Source: JAAELZ01 sp047639475 (GTDB lineage Bacteria > Pseudomonadota > Gammaproteobacteria > Arenicellales > Poriferihabitantaceae). Taken from it: a DNA stretch of 64,000 nucleotides. The DNA lies in contig JBLIOD010000001.1 of the NCBI GenBank assembly GCA_047639475.1, positions 1 through 64,000 of the forward strand, read 5' to 3'. A program made the position numbers and the translations under genes. Shown one piece after another: positions 42,865 through 52,712 of this stretch (the first letter of the stretch is position 1; each line of letters begins with the position of its first letter). Under the pieces are notes generated by a model. That model made no database searches, was not told where the DNA came from, and was given only the letters and a program-made list of their open reading frames with translations.

Positions 42865-45800
42865 ATGCGCCTTAAAAATATTACCGTTTCTGGCTTTAAA
42901 TCATTTGTGGATGTCACGAAGGTGTCATTCACGGGTGAGCTAGTAGGGGTTGTAGGGCCTAATGGTTGCGGTAAATCAAACGTTATTGATGCGGTGCGTT
43001 GGGTAATGGGTGAGTCGTCTGCCAAGATGTTGCGTGGCGATTCAATGGAAGACGTTATTTTTAACGGCTCTTCATCACGTAAGCCGGTTGGGCGAGCATC
43101 CGTAGAGTTACTGTTTGACAATAGCCTAGGACGGATAAAAAGCGTATACAAGGACTTTGCTGAGATAGCCATTCGCCGTGTGCTGACTCGAGATGGTAAA
43201 TCTGAATATCGAATCAACGATAAAAAAGTACGCCGTAAAGACGTCATTGATTTATTTCGCGGTACAGGCTTAGGGCCTCGATCCTACTCGATCATTGAGC
43301 AGGGTATGGTAAGCCGAATTGTCGAGGCAAAGCCAGAGGATTTACGTTCCTATGTCGAAGAAGCAGCAGGCATTTCCAAATATAAAGATCGGCGCCGTGA
43401 AACCGAAACACGCATTCGTCAAACGCGAGAGAATATAGAACGTAGTGAAGATATCCGTAGTGAGTTATTGGCGCAGCTTAGACGTCTCAAACGTCAAGCC
43501 CAAGCGGCTGAAAGATTTAAAAACCTGCAAGCAAGAAAGCGTGAGCAAATGGCAGTGTTCTTTAAGTTAAAGGAGTTACAAATTGCCTCTCAAATTGACG
43601 AAGACCAAAAACAACTCGATTTAGCAATAAACGAGTTTGAAAAGAAAGTTGCCCAGCAACGTGAGTTAGAAAGCAAAATAGAAGCGTCGCGCGCCGGACA
43701 TGCGCAAGCACAAGATGACGTGAACGCTATCCAAGCTGAGTTTTATGAAATGGGAACGGCGGTGTCCAGTTTGGAGCAACAAATTGAACATATTAAAAAC
43801 ACCCGAGCCCAGCGTATTAATGAACTCAAGGAGATTGAAGAATCGCTGCAGAGCATTAATGAACAACTAAAAATTGATCAAGCCAAGGCTGAGAAATTAT
43901 CCGAGGAAGTCGGTACGGTAAGCCCCAATGTAGAGGCACTGAATACCCAGTTAGTGGTAAGCCGGGAGACTTTTGCCAATGCGCAACGTGAGCTCTACGA
44001 CTGGCAGTCTGAACTTAGCGAACAGACAGCTGCGCTGCAGAGTGCGCAATCTAAAAGTCAGATCCAGCAGTCTTTAATTAATCAGTTATCGGGTCAACAA
44101 GGCCGAGCAGATTTCCGCGTGTCTCAACTGCAATCAGAACAAAGTACCTTGTCGGGTAAATTGCAGGCAGCCAATGTTGATACGGTAAAAGAGGCATTAA
44201 GCGCGCAAGAGGCACGTATTGTCGAAATAGAGCAGCAGATAATTGAAATCAAAAAACAGCTTGATAGTCAAATTACCAAAGTACAACAAACTCAAACTGA
44301 GTTGGCTGATCATCGCAGCCTAAGCCAAACCTATGAATCAAGATTGTCTTCGTTAAAGGAGTTTCAATCAGCTTCTCTGAGTCATGCTGACAGTGAATAC
44401 CAGCAATGGTTGGCTGCGCAAGGTTTGGCTGACGCGCCGGTGTTGGCGGGGCAGATTGACGTGGCATCAGGTTGGCAGCGTGCTGCTGACAGGGTGCTTA
44501 GCCCGTACTTTCAATCAGTGATTGATATTGATGAGCAACACCCGGCATGGAATACCATGCCAGAGCAGGCCATAACGCTGTTGTCAGCGAAAAAGGGCAG
44601 CAAGTCCGAGCAGCGTTCTTTCGGCTTACCAAGTTTGACGGAGTTTATTGAGGTTAAAAACCTAGATATAGTTAGCTTGTTAAGCGGTTATTACGCTGCT
44701 AAATCACTTGATCAGGCGCAGAAGTACCGAGAACAGCTAATAGACGGTGAAGTGATTGTTTGCCAGTCAGGCACCATGTATGGCGCAAACTGGGTAAGTC
44801 ATGCCAGCGAATCCGCCATGAATACCGGTTATTTAGTGCGCGAAGAGGAGATTGCTTCGCTAAATTTACAGCTTGCCGGTGCACGTAAAGGCTTTGCAAC
44901 CACCACCGCAGATTTGAGTTCGGCGCAAAACGCCTTTTCCCAATTGGAAGCACAGTTAGCGCAACTGCGTAATCAACAGCGTGAGCAAGGCCAGGTTTTG
45001 TCGAACAAGCGCAACGAACTCACCAAGCTTGACTCAGAGCACGTGCACACGCAGCAGCGTTTGGGCAACATTCAAAGTGAGCTACACCAGATAGGGTTGC
45101 ATCAAGACGAAGAGCAATTAAAGCTAAGCCAAGCAAAACAAGAAAATGAATTAGCGCAGGAACAAGTTAAAGAAATTGGCAGTATCAAAACTAAATTGGA
45201 TCGTTCAGGCGATAAGCTTCGTGAGAGAGTTACGAAGGAAGAAGAAGCGCATCGGTTAGTGCAAACCAAGTTGCACGAAAGTAACTTGTTAAGAACGCGA
45301 ATAGAAACTGAAGTGAACTCTGTTAACACGGGATTACAACGGCTACAAGCGCAGCAATCTCAGCTACTAACGCGCAAAACGTCAATCAATGAAAAATTAA
45401 ACGATGGCAGTGAACCCGCTGAGCAATTTGAAACTCAGTTACAACAGAAGCTGATAGAGCGCCAGAAAATTGAAGCGAGGTTAGTAATCGCCCGAGATAG
45501 TATGGCAGGGCATGACAATGGCCTGCGTGAATTGCAGGGCCAGTTAGCCCAATGTGTTCAAGAAGTCAACGTGAAGCGTGAAGGTGTTGAGGCTATTAAG
45601 TTGGCGCACCAAGGCAAGCAGGTACGAAAAGAGTCTTTAGTAGAAGAAGCGAGCCGAGAAGGCTACGATACGCGTGAAGTTGAATTGGAAGAAGAAGATT
45701 TGACCATTGAGAAGTGTGAAGCGCTTGTGGCTGACTTAGATCGTAAGATCAGCTCAGTGGGGGCGGTAAATTTGGTTGCCATTGAGGAGTACGAAACACA

Positions 45801-46368
45801 GTCAGAGAGAGCGGAATATCTAGAAAAACAACATTTAGATTTAGCAAAAGCGCTAGATACTTTAGAGCAAGTTATCCGCAAAATAGATAAAGAAACCCGT
45901 GTACGTTTTGAAGAAACCTACACTGCGCTAGAGAAATCCTTCTCCAACTATTTTCCTAAACTGTTTGGCGGTGGCCGTGCATCCTTGGTTTTAACCAATG
46001 ACGACTGGCTGACCACAGGTATCACTGTGGTGGCTCAGCCACCGGGTAAACGTAACAGCACTATTCACTTACTTTCAGGCGGCGAAAAAGCCTTAACCGC
46101 GGTAGCGTTATTGTTTGCTTTGTTTGAACTGAATCCAGCGCCTTTTTGCATGATGGACGAAGTAGATGCGCCTTTAGATGATGCCAACGTGGAGCGCTTT
46201 TGTGATACTTTAAAGACCCTGAGCCAAAGGGCACAAATAATCGTGATAACCCATAACAAAATTACTATGCAAGTCGCTAATAGCTTAATAGGCGTGACAA
46301 TGAATGAGCCGGGCGTATCACGAGTCGTTTCTGTCGATGTTGATCAAGCTTTGAAAATGGTGGACTAG
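42865..46368 (+). CDS. smc: Chromosome segregation protein SMC
   Basis: This 1167-residue ATPase drives chromosome compaction and segregation. I start at ATG 42865 (MRLKNITVSGFKSF), the canonical N-terminus. Walker A GPNGCGKS is at 31-38, followed by long coiled coils and a hinge at about residues 490-660. The C-terminal head has the signature LLSGGEKALTAVALLFA and Walker B CMMDEVDAPLDD. The length is full. The scpAB partners are not in the window. The smc - zipA - ligA order is typical of Gammaproteobacteria that have SMC rather than MukB. Confidence 0.95.
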   Translation: MRLKNITVSGFKSFVDVTKVSFTGELVGVVGPNGCGKSNVIDAVRWVMGESSAKMLRGDSMEDVIFNGSSSRKPVGRASVELLFDNSLGRIKSVYKDFAEIAIRRVLTRDGKSEYRINDKKVRRKDVIDLFRGTGLGPRSYSIIEQGMVSRIVEAKPEDLRSYVEEAAGISKYKDRRRETETRIRQTRENIERSEDIRSELLAQLRRLKRQAQAAERFKNLQARKREQMAVFFKLKELQIASQIDEDQKQLDLAINEFEKKVAQQRELESKIEASRAGHAQAQDDVNAIQAEFYEMGTAVSSLEQQIEHIKNTRAQRINELKEIEESLQSINEQLKIDQAKAEKLSEEVGTVSPNVEALNTQLVVSRETFANAQRELYDWQSELSEQTAALQSAQSKSQIQQSLINQLSGQQGRADFRVSQLQSEQSTLSGKLQAANVDTVKEALSAQEARIVEIEQQIIEIKKQLDSQITKVQQTQTELADHRSLSQTYESRLSSLKEFQSASLSHADSEYQQWLAAQGLADAPVLAGQIDVASGWQRAADRVLSPYFQSVIDIDEQHPAWNTMPEQAITLLSAKKGSKSEQRSFGLPSLTEFIEVKNLDIVSLLSGYYAAKSLDQAQKYREQLIDGEVIVCQSGTMYGANWVSHASESAMNTGYLVREEEIASLNLQLAGARKGFATTTADLSSAQNAFSQLEAQLAQLRNQQREQGQVLSNKRNELTKLDSEHVHTQQRLGNIQSELHQIGLHQDEEQLKLSQAKQENELAQEQVKEIGSIKTKLDRSGDKLRERVTKEEEAHRLVQTKLHESNLLRTRIETEVNSVNTGLQRLQAQQSQLLTRKTSINEKLNDGSEPAEQFETQLQQKLIERQKIEARLVIARDSMAGHDNGLRELQGQLAQCVQEVNVKREGVEAIKLAHQGKQVRKESLVEEASREGYDTREVELEEEDLTIEKCEALVADLDRKISSVGAVNLVAIEEYETQSERAEYLEKQHLDLAKALDTLEQVIRKIDKETRVRFEETYTALEKSFSNYFPKLFGGGRASLVLTNDDWLTTGITVVAQPPGKRNSTIHLLSGGEKALTAVALLFALFELNPAPFCMMDEVDAPLDDANVERFCDTLKTLSQRAQIIVITHNKITMQVANSLIGVTMNEPGVSRVVSVDVDQALKMVD

Positions 46369-46411
46369 AGTTGTGAACCGCCTTGAAAAATCTAGTTAAC
46401 CCTGAGATAAC

Positions 46412-47920
46412 ATGGAATTACAAATAGCTTTATCTATTACCGGCATTGCCATTGTGGCTTTGGTAATCATTCCTAGTCTTTTTCCTGCAGTGGTGGCTAA
46501 ACTAAAGGGCATTTTCTCTAAGAACAAATCAACAGCGATTGCCGATAGGTCCTCTAATGCTCGCCAAGGTGGTGCAGCGCCTCGTTTAGACGTCAATGAC
46601 GCTGCGCTGCTGGGCGAAAAAGAATTATTAGATGATGAGACTTGGTTGTATAACGCTCCCCTCGTTAACGATACACTGGATCATGGGCACAGTGACGAAA
46701 CGAATGCAGAGGTAGCAGAGCCAAGCCAGCCAGAGGTTAGTTTTACTGAGTCCAAGATTGATGAAGAAAAGTTTCAATCACCTACACTTGCCGGGCGGGT
46801 TCCGCAAGATGATTCCCCTGCGGTTGATGAGTTACCTTCCCGTGCAGAGACTACATACGATAACCCAGTAAATACGCACAGTGAGCCGTTTGAAGCGCCA
46901 GAACAACCCATCTCGCATCAGCCTGATCCTTTGCTGAAACCTACGGATCAACATAACAATCAGGAACACTCTGATCAACAGACTAGCGCTGCAGATACTT
47001 CGACCACAATCAACAACGAAACGGACGCCGAAAACCAAGAAATGTCATCTCAAATTGTCGAAGTACAAATAACGCCAACGGAAACATTTACCAGCCTTAA
47101 ACAGATTGATTACTGGGTAAAGCTGATTTGTAATGCCGAGTACACCAAGCCATTAATCATGCAGCAGTTTGGTTCAGTTTGGAACGAGATGGCGCTAAAT
47201 GCTCAAATTCACGGACTAAATACCCAAGATTCACGCTGGCATGACTTTAATAACCTGCCCTCGGACGCGACATTTAAAGAGTTTGTAATTTCTATTCAGC
47301 TACTCAACAACGGGCAACCACACTCGGCTAATACCTTGAAGCGATTTACCAATGAAGTAGATCAAGTCGCTGAAAACTTGGGCGCCTCTACACAGTACTT
47401 AAGTTCGGCCTCAGAAGCTGCTGTTCAATCGGCAAACTTAGCCAGCCTGTATGCTAATTGTCAAGGCCATATAGAGGTGCTGATTAATCCAACTTCAGAA
47501 CAGCCATTTTATGGCAGGGTTATTGAAACTAGTGCGAAATTACAAGGTTTGGAGTATGAAGCTGGCCAGTATGTGCGTAAGAAGCAAGTCGCAACGGGAA
47601 AAGTAATTTTGTATACTCTAGGTCCGGCTGATGGCTCGAAGTTCTTTGAAGAGATGGGCACTGATAGTATCCTTGAGTCTATCAAGTTTTCTATGCGGCC
47701 TTCCGCCGTGGTACACCCAGGCAGAGTGGTAAAAGAAATGTTGGATTCTGCTAAGGCTTACGCCTCACGCGTGAAAGGTGAGCTACAGGTATTTGATGGC
47801 CTTGAGTACCATCAAGACCAATTGCGCGAAGTGCGTGACTATGTCAGTAAAATAGAAAGTAAAATGGAAGAACTGGGCATTCCAGCGGGCAGTGCAGAAG
47901 CGACGAGGCTTTTTTCCTAA
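46412..47920 (+). CDS. zipA: Cell division protein ZipA-like
   Basis: This 502-residue protein has one N-terminal membrane helix (about residues 5-30, IALSITGIAIVALVI) facing the cytoplasm. A long acidic, Gln/Ser/Pro-rich linker (about 60-215) leads to a C-terminal globular domain (about 220-370) of ZipA type. ZipA links FtsZ to the inner membrane. The domain is divergent and is followed by a further ~110-residue C-terminal part that the usual ZipA lacks, so the name rests partly on position between smc and ligA. The length exceeds E. coli ZipA (328). Confidence 0.65.
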   Translation: MELQIALSITGIAIVALVIIPSLFPAVVAKLKGIFSKNKSTAIADRSSNARQGGAAPRLDVNDAALLGEKELLDDETWLYNAPLVNDTLDHGHSDETNAEVAEPSQPEVSFTESKIDEEKFQSPTLAGRVPQDDSPAVDELPSRAETTYDNPVNTHSEPFEAPEQPISHQPDPLLKPTDQHNNQEHSDQQTSAADTSTTINNETDAENQEMSSQIVEVQITPTETFTSLKQIDYWVKLICNAEYTKPLIMQQFGSVWNEMALNAQIHGLNTQDSRWHDFNNLPSDATFKEFVISIQLLNNGQPHSANTLKRFTNEVDQVAENLGASTQYLSSASEAAVQSANLASLYANCQGHIEVLINPTSEQPFYGRVIETSAKLQGLEYEAGQYVRKKQVATGKVILYTLGPADGSKFFEEMGTDSILESIKFSMRPSAVVHPGRVVKEMLDSAKAYASRVKGELQVFDGLEYHQDQLREVRDYVSKIESKMEELGIPAGSAEATRLFS

Positions 47921-47923
47921 TCA

Positions 47924-49966
47924 GTGGAGAACACCGAAAGCGATAAGGACGCTTTATCGACCATCACTAGTTTGATAGCACGGTTGCAAGACTGCAATTA
48001 TCGCTATTATGTTCTAGATGCCCCCTCTACACCCGATGCGGCGTACGACCGTATGATGCGTGATCTTCAACAACTTGAAGCAGATAACCCAACACTTATC
48101 TTGCCGCATTCCCCTACTCAAATAGTTAGCGGGGAAGCGAGCACTTCTTTCAAACCGCTTGCCCATCTAGAGCAGATGTTTTCGATTAATGACGGCTTTG
48201 ATGAAACCGAAGCCAGGGACTTTAATCGACGAGTGGTTGAACGTTTGAATAGCGACAAAAGTGATGTCGTGAGCTATATCTGCGAACCGAAACTAGATGG
48301 TTTGGCAGTCAACATCCTTTTTCAAGATGGCTGGTTGATTCACGCCGCAACGCGCGGCGATGGTAAAACAGGTGAAGAAATCACCCAAAACGTGCGCACT
48401 GTATTGGGGGCCGAATTTGCCTTAACAGGCGACAATGTGCCGTCTTCAATAGAGGTGCGAGGTGAAGTGTTTATGCGTAAATCTGATTTCGCTAATCTAA
48501 ATGCAAATCAACTTAAAACAGGAGGTAAGCAGTTCGCCAACCCGAGGAACGCGGCGGCGGGTAGCTTGCGACAAATAGACCCAGCGCAGACGGCTAAACG
48601 GCCACTGAGCGTTTATTTTTACGGTGTCGGTGCGAGCGAGAACTATGTTTTGCCGGAGTCGCACAGCGCCTTATTGGCGTTGATGGGCTCTTGGGGTTTG
48701 CCGGTAACTGATTTGGCCGAAACCGTAGACGGCATTGACGGCTGCCTTGCTTATTACGATTCTATTCTAAAGCGGCGAGACGGTATCGATTTTGATATGG
48801 ATGGCGCGGTCTATAAAGTTGATAGCCGCAGTGATCAGCTTCGATTGGGCAATACGGCGCGAGCGCCGCGATGGTCATTAGCACATAAATTTCCCGCACA
48901 GGAGGAAGTAACTTTAGTCGAGAGTATCGACGTGCAAGTAGGGCGTACGGGCGCGATAACACCTGTTGCTCGCCTTAAATCGGTTCATGTGGGCGGGGTG
49001 ATTGTTTCAAACGCCACTTTGCACAATCGAGATGAAATCGCCCGTTTAGATGTACGAGCAGGTGATTCGGTAATCGTACGCCGTGCGGGTGACGTTATTC
49101 CTGAAGTGGTTAAAGTTCAGCACGATAAACGTCCGAATAACTCTGAGCCTTTTGATTTCCCAACAAGGTGCCCTATATGTGGCTCTAAGGTGGTGTTTGG
49201 CGAAAGCGGTATCATTGCCCGCTGTAGCGGTGGTTTGGTGTGTTCTGCCCAACGCAAGGGACTAATAAGGCATTTTGTTTCGCGTAAAGCTTTAGATGTC
49301 GACGGCTTGGGCGATAAATTAGTCGACCAATTAGTTGAACTAGATTGGATACAAACGCCTGCCGATATTTATGCGCTAAACAAAGAAAAGCTATTAGGTT
49401 TAGAGCGCATGGCTGAGAAATCGGTAAACAACCTGATTGAAGCGATTAATATAAGTAAAAACACCACGTTTGCGCGTTTCCTTTATGGCTTAGGCATCCC
49501 GTTGATAGGGGAAACCACGGCAGAAGAGTTAGCTAATCATTTTAAGCACTTGGATAAGCTGCAAGCAGCGACGGCAGAAGAACTCGTTGAAATAGAAGAC
49601 GTGGGTCCGTTGGTGGCACAGAGTTTGATAGATTTTTTTGCGGTGCCTGAAAACCAGTTAGTACTGTCTAAACTGATTAATGAAGGAGGCATAAGTTGGC
49701 CAGACCCAGCTGCATCAGCGCCAATGACAGCTTCAATATTTACTGATAAAACAGTGGTAATTACTGGCACGTTCACAGGCTTTGGCAGAACTGAATTAAA
49801 GGAGATTTTGCAGAGCCACGGCGCTAAAGTGACAGGCAGTGTTTCCAAAAAAACGGATATAGTTTTGGCTGGCGAAAATGCTGGTTCAAAAGTGGATAAA
49901 GCTGAAAAGCTGTCGATACAAGTATTATCAGAACAAGCAGTGCTTACGCACCTAGAAGCCACTTAG
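47924..49966 (+). CDS. ligA: NAD-dependent DNA ligase LigA
   Basis: This 680-residue DNA ligase seals nicks using NAD+. Domain Ia has RYYVLDAPSTPDAAYD. The nucleotidyltransferase lysine is K123 in EPKLDG, and the OB fold follows. A zinc finger with four Cys (CPICGS, then ARC and CSAQ) and HhH repeats precede the BRCT domain (about 605-680, KTVVITGTFTGFGR). The start codon is GTG 47924, only 3 bases after zipA, so it is translationally linked. A short stem-loop overlaps the stop. Confidence 0.96.
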   Translation: MENTESDKDALSTITSLIARLQDCNYRYYVLDAPSTPDAAYDRMMRDLQQLEADNPTLILPHSPTQIVSGEASTSFKPLAHLEQMFSINDGFDETEARDFNRRVVERLNSDKSDVVSYICEPKLDGLAVNILFQDGWLIHAATRGDGKTGEEITQNVRTVLGAEFALTGDNVPSSIEVRGEVFMRKSDFANLNANQLKTGGKQFANPRNAAAGSLRQIDPAQTAKRPLSVYFYGVGASENYVLPESHSALLALMGSWGLPVTDLAETVDGIDGCLAYYDSILKRRDGIDFDMDGAVYKVDSRSDQLRLGNTARAPRWSLAHKFPAQEEVTLVESIDVQVGRTGAITPVARLKSVHVGGVIVSNATLHNRDEIARLDVRAGDSVIVRRAGDVIPEVVKVQHDKRPNNSEPFDFPTRCPICGSKVVFGESGIIARCSGGLVCSAQRKGLIRHFVSRKALDVDGLGDKLVDQLVELDWIQTPADIYALNKEKLLGLERMAEKSVNNLIEAINISKNTTFARFLYGLGIPLIGETTAEELANHFKHLDKLQAATAEELVEIEDVGPLVAQSLIDFFAVPENQLVLSKLINEGGISWPDPAASAPMTASIFTDKTVVITGTFTGFGRTELKEILQSHGAKVTGSVSKKTDIVLAGENAGSKVDKAEKLSIQVLSEQAVLTHLEAT

Positions 49967-49974
49967 TGTGGCTT
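49956..49974 (+). terminator. Weak stem-loop overlapping the ligA stop
   Basis: AAGCCAC (49956-49962) and GTGGCTT (49968-49974) pair over a 5-base loop that contains the ligA stop codon. It is followed by AACTAAA, not a T-run, so it is at best a Rho-assisted or weak terminator for the smc-zipA-ligA transcript. Confidence 0.3.
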
Positions 49975-50448
49975 AACTAAACTCAACTCTGAAAACCAAA
50001 CAGGTGGTGAATTTCCTAGATGCTTGATTTTCGCTAGTGTTTGCAGTTGTTAGCTTGAAGATGGTTGATTTACGCCATGATTTAGTCGCGTAGCTGGAGC
50101 GGTTCGCGATTATGGCAAGGGTACGCTAAGCGAATTTTCCATGGCAGCGTTATTCGAGTACTTTGTGTAAAACAGGGTTTTCCAATACAACCTCAAAAAC
50201 AATAATAACAATGTTACTACATAGACGTTTTCAAATTAGTTGCACCCTCCCTGCGTCGATTATATTGTTTTGAACAGTCATAGTGACGCGGGCATTGTTT
50301 TTTTAAGGCTTACTTAACTTTATACTCTAAGCGATAGAAAACGTGAAGCCATGGTGTGACGGGTGGTGGATTAACGACTCAGAACTTTTCTGAAATTATT
50401 TCCACTATAGTTGGAAACTATCGGAAAGGCACTCATACAACGGAAGGG
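49975..50448. other. Intergenic region between convergent ligA and zinc-ribbon gene
   Basis: No gene is recognised in these ~475 bases in any frame. A minor inverted repeat ATAGTT-GGA-AACTAT sits at 50407-50421. Terminators for both converging transcripts would be expected here, but no strong hairpin with a T-run is visible. Confidence 0.5.
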
Positions 50449-51552
50449 TTATAAACTTCTGCCACTCTCTAACGTTAAGCTCATTAATAGAACAAGCAAG
50501 GTCAGAGCGCCTAACGCGGTTAAAGCTAATTTTAGGTAACTCCATGGCCGATCGCCTTGCACTTCTCCTGTACGGCCGTTAACGACAAATTGATAGGTTT
50601 TATTGCGAAAGCGAAACCCCGCTACCCAAAACGGCAGCAAGCAATGCTTAAATTTGACGTTATCATATTGAGTTTGGGTTTGATGAATACGTTGTTGGTC
50701 ACCGCCTATATCACGCTGAATAGTGTCTCGTATAAAAGGGCTTAAGCGGCGTTGCGCTATGGTAAAGCCGGCGTCCAAGTCGGTTCGATAAACTTCGCTA
50801 CGAAAGCCGCTTAAGAATTCGGCTTGGTATGGCCGCAAGTTACTTAAATCCCATGGTGCTAGTTCGCGCGATAGCTCTCTGGGTAATGTGTCACTGGCAT
50901 AGATGAGCGTATCATCGAAGTGATTGTTGACCCGACCTCTGGCGGGTGACCATCTGACTTCCGGAACCATTTGTAGTTGTGTTGTCCAGCGGCCATTAAT
51001 TTGTACTCTTACACTTCGTTGTACGTGATGTATGTCGCCGCGTTCCCCGCTGTACTGCGTAAAAGTGTCGCAGTCATAAGTCCAATAGGGGACATATACC
51101 CCATGCAAGACTTTGTCTTGTTTGGCATATTTTTTGATTTTGTTTGGTGCAAACCATAACCGTTTAATCCATGCCTTGTAGTGTTGCTTCGCCTCATCAT
51201 CGGTAATAACGAACGGTAATAAAGACTTTGGCTCGATAACTCGGTGCTCTTTGGTGGCCAAAACAAATTGTGTGCCACAAAACGGGCATTCATCAGCATG
51301 AATATTCTCGTTGAAATGGGTCTCGGCGCCGCAGGCATGACACTCTACAGTCATGCGAATGCTTTCTGGCGATGCCTGCGGTAGGAGTCTTAGTGTTGCG
51401 TGGTAATCATACTCATGTACGAGATCATGCGAGGCTTGTATCGAATGTTGATTGCCGCAGTGGGTACACTCCATTGATAACGTACCCGGTAGGTAGTCGA
51501 GTTGACTACCACATTGAATACATCCAAAGGTATGCGCGTTCTCGCTTGCCAA
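50449..51552 (-). CDS. Zinc-ribbon (TFIIB-type) protein with C-terminal membrane helix
   Basis: This 367-residue protein has an N-terminal zinc ribbon (CIQC ... CTHC), a second ribbon (CHAC ... CPFC), then a roughly 200-residue core and one C-terminal membrane helix (LALTALGALTLLVLLM). Database entries often label this family 'primosomal protein N-prime/helicase', but no helicase motif is visible, so that label would be wrong. It is last in the four-gene operon with SPFH, TelA and XpaC proteins. It is likely a membrane-bound stress or scaffold component; function unproven. Confidence 0.75.
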   Translation of the reverse strand: MASENAHTFGCIQCGSQLDYLPGTLSMECTHCGNQHSIQASHDLVHEYDYHATLRLLPQASPESIRMTVECHACGAETHFNENIHADECPFCGTQFVLATKEHRVIEPKSLLPFVITDDEAKQHYKAWIKRLWFAPNKIKKYAKQDKVLHGVYVPYWTYDCDTFTQYSGERGDIHHVQRSVRVQINGRWTTQLQMVPEVRWSPARGRVNNHFDDTLIYASDTLPRELSRELAPWDLSNLRPYQAEFLSGFRSEVYRTDLDAGFTIAQRRLSPFIRDTIQRDIGGDQQRIHQTQTQYDNVKFKHCLLPFWVAGFRFRNKTYQFVVNGRTGEVQGDRPWSYLKLALTALGALTLLVLLMSLTLESGRSL

Positions 51553-51606
51553 AATTGAAACTTTTAATGCTCGTCGCTGGCCCTAGTTAAGGCTTAGTGC
51601 CACTGG

Positions 51607-52710
51607 CTATAGACTAGGTAGCGGTGGTGGTAACCAACTCCATATAGAAGCCAGCTCTGGTAACTCATTGGCTTTGCGCCATTTGCGCATGCCCTCACGC
51701 CATACTAAGGTTTGTTTCGTTAGCGCGCCATTGGCCGCTTGATCATGTAACTCATGAGCATCGTATGGTCCAGCGCGTTTGTTTTCGATAACCAAGAAGT
51801 AACTAACTGACTCAGCAGGTAAAGGTGGGGTGCGGGCTTTGCTGTTGGGCGGAGCACTAAAGCTGCGGCCTAGTTTATCCGCAATGGCCATACCCATTCC
51901 CATGCCAAGTCCTGCAGACATGCCGCCACCTGCTGGATTACGCGCCGCGGCGCCGATGGCATCAGCGGTTTGGTATTGAGTAAAAGTGTTTAAATCATTG
52001 ATTACGCCCATGCTAGTGCGTTTGTCTAGCGCCGCTTCTACCTCATCTGGCAGTGAAATATTTTCAACCAGCAGCTGCGTGAGACTTAAGCCATATTCGG
52101 CTAATTCTGGGTTAACGCTTTGTGCCAAATATTCACCCAACTTGGTGTAGTTGCTGGCCATGTCCAATACCAGAATATTGGAATTAGATGAGATGTCAGC
52201 GAAGCGAGAGTTAATGATATTACGAATTTGATCGGTGATTTCATCACTGGTGAAATAGCCATCCGTGCCCGCGATTTCGCGTAAAAATTTTGCAGGATCG
52301 GTTACCCTCATACTGTAGGTACCAAAGGCTCGCAATCGCAATGCACCGAATTCGGCGTCGCGCATCATGATGGGCTTTTTCGTGCCCCATTTGCAGTCTG
52401 TAAATTGTTTGGCATTAAGGAAGTAAACTTCCGCCTTGAACGGGCTTTCGAATCCGTGAGGCCAAGCTTGCAAATTACTTAATATAGGTAGATTGGCTGT
52501 TTCAAGCTGATACAAACCTGGGGGGAAGATGTCAGCAATTTGGCCTTCATTAATAAACACGGCGATTTGCGATTCTCGCACGGTTAACATGGCGCCGTGT
52601 TTGATCTCGTTATCATCGCGCTCGAAGCGGTAAACCATGACACTTTGATCATCGTTTACCCATTCGATTACGTCAATAAACTGCCCAGTAATTAAATCCC
52701 ACAGTCCCAT
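51607..52710 (-). CDS. SPFH/band 7 (YdjI-like) protein with C-terminal GYF-2 domain
   Basis: Residues about 1-260 form an SPFH-like 'virion core' domain, with VFINEGQIADIF near the start and an LVENISLPDEVEAALDKR stretch. A Gly/Met-rich linker leads to a C-terminal GYF_2-type domain (about 305-360, with GPYDAHELHDQA and VWREGMRKW), usually a protein-binding module. There is no transmembrane helix, so it should sit on or near the membrane surface. It ends 54 bases before the zinc-ribbon gene and starts 2 bases after the telA-like gene. Confidence 0.8.
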   Translation of the reverse strand: MGLWDLITGQFIDVIEWVNDDQSVMVYRFERDDNEIKHGAMLTVRESQIAVFINEGQIADIFPPGLYQLETANLPILSNLQAWPHGFESPFKAEVYFLNAKQFTDCKWGTKKPIMMRDAEFGALRLRAFGTYSMRVTDPAKFLREIAGTDGYFTSDEITDQIRNIINSRFADISSNSNILVLDMASNYTKLGEYLAQSVNPELAEYGLSLTQLLVENISLPDEVEAALDKRTSMGVINDLNTFTQYQTADAIGAAARNPAGGGMSAGLGMGMGMAIADKLGRSFSAPPNSKARTPPLPAESVSYFLVIENKRAGPYDAHELHDQAANGALTKQTLVWREGMRKWRKANELPELASIWSWLPPPLPSL

Positions 52711-52712
52711 TG

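Noticed and set aside
50407..50421. ATAGTT-GGA-AACTAT inverted repeat
   Set aside because: Six-base stem with no T-run and no nearby start; chance is likely.
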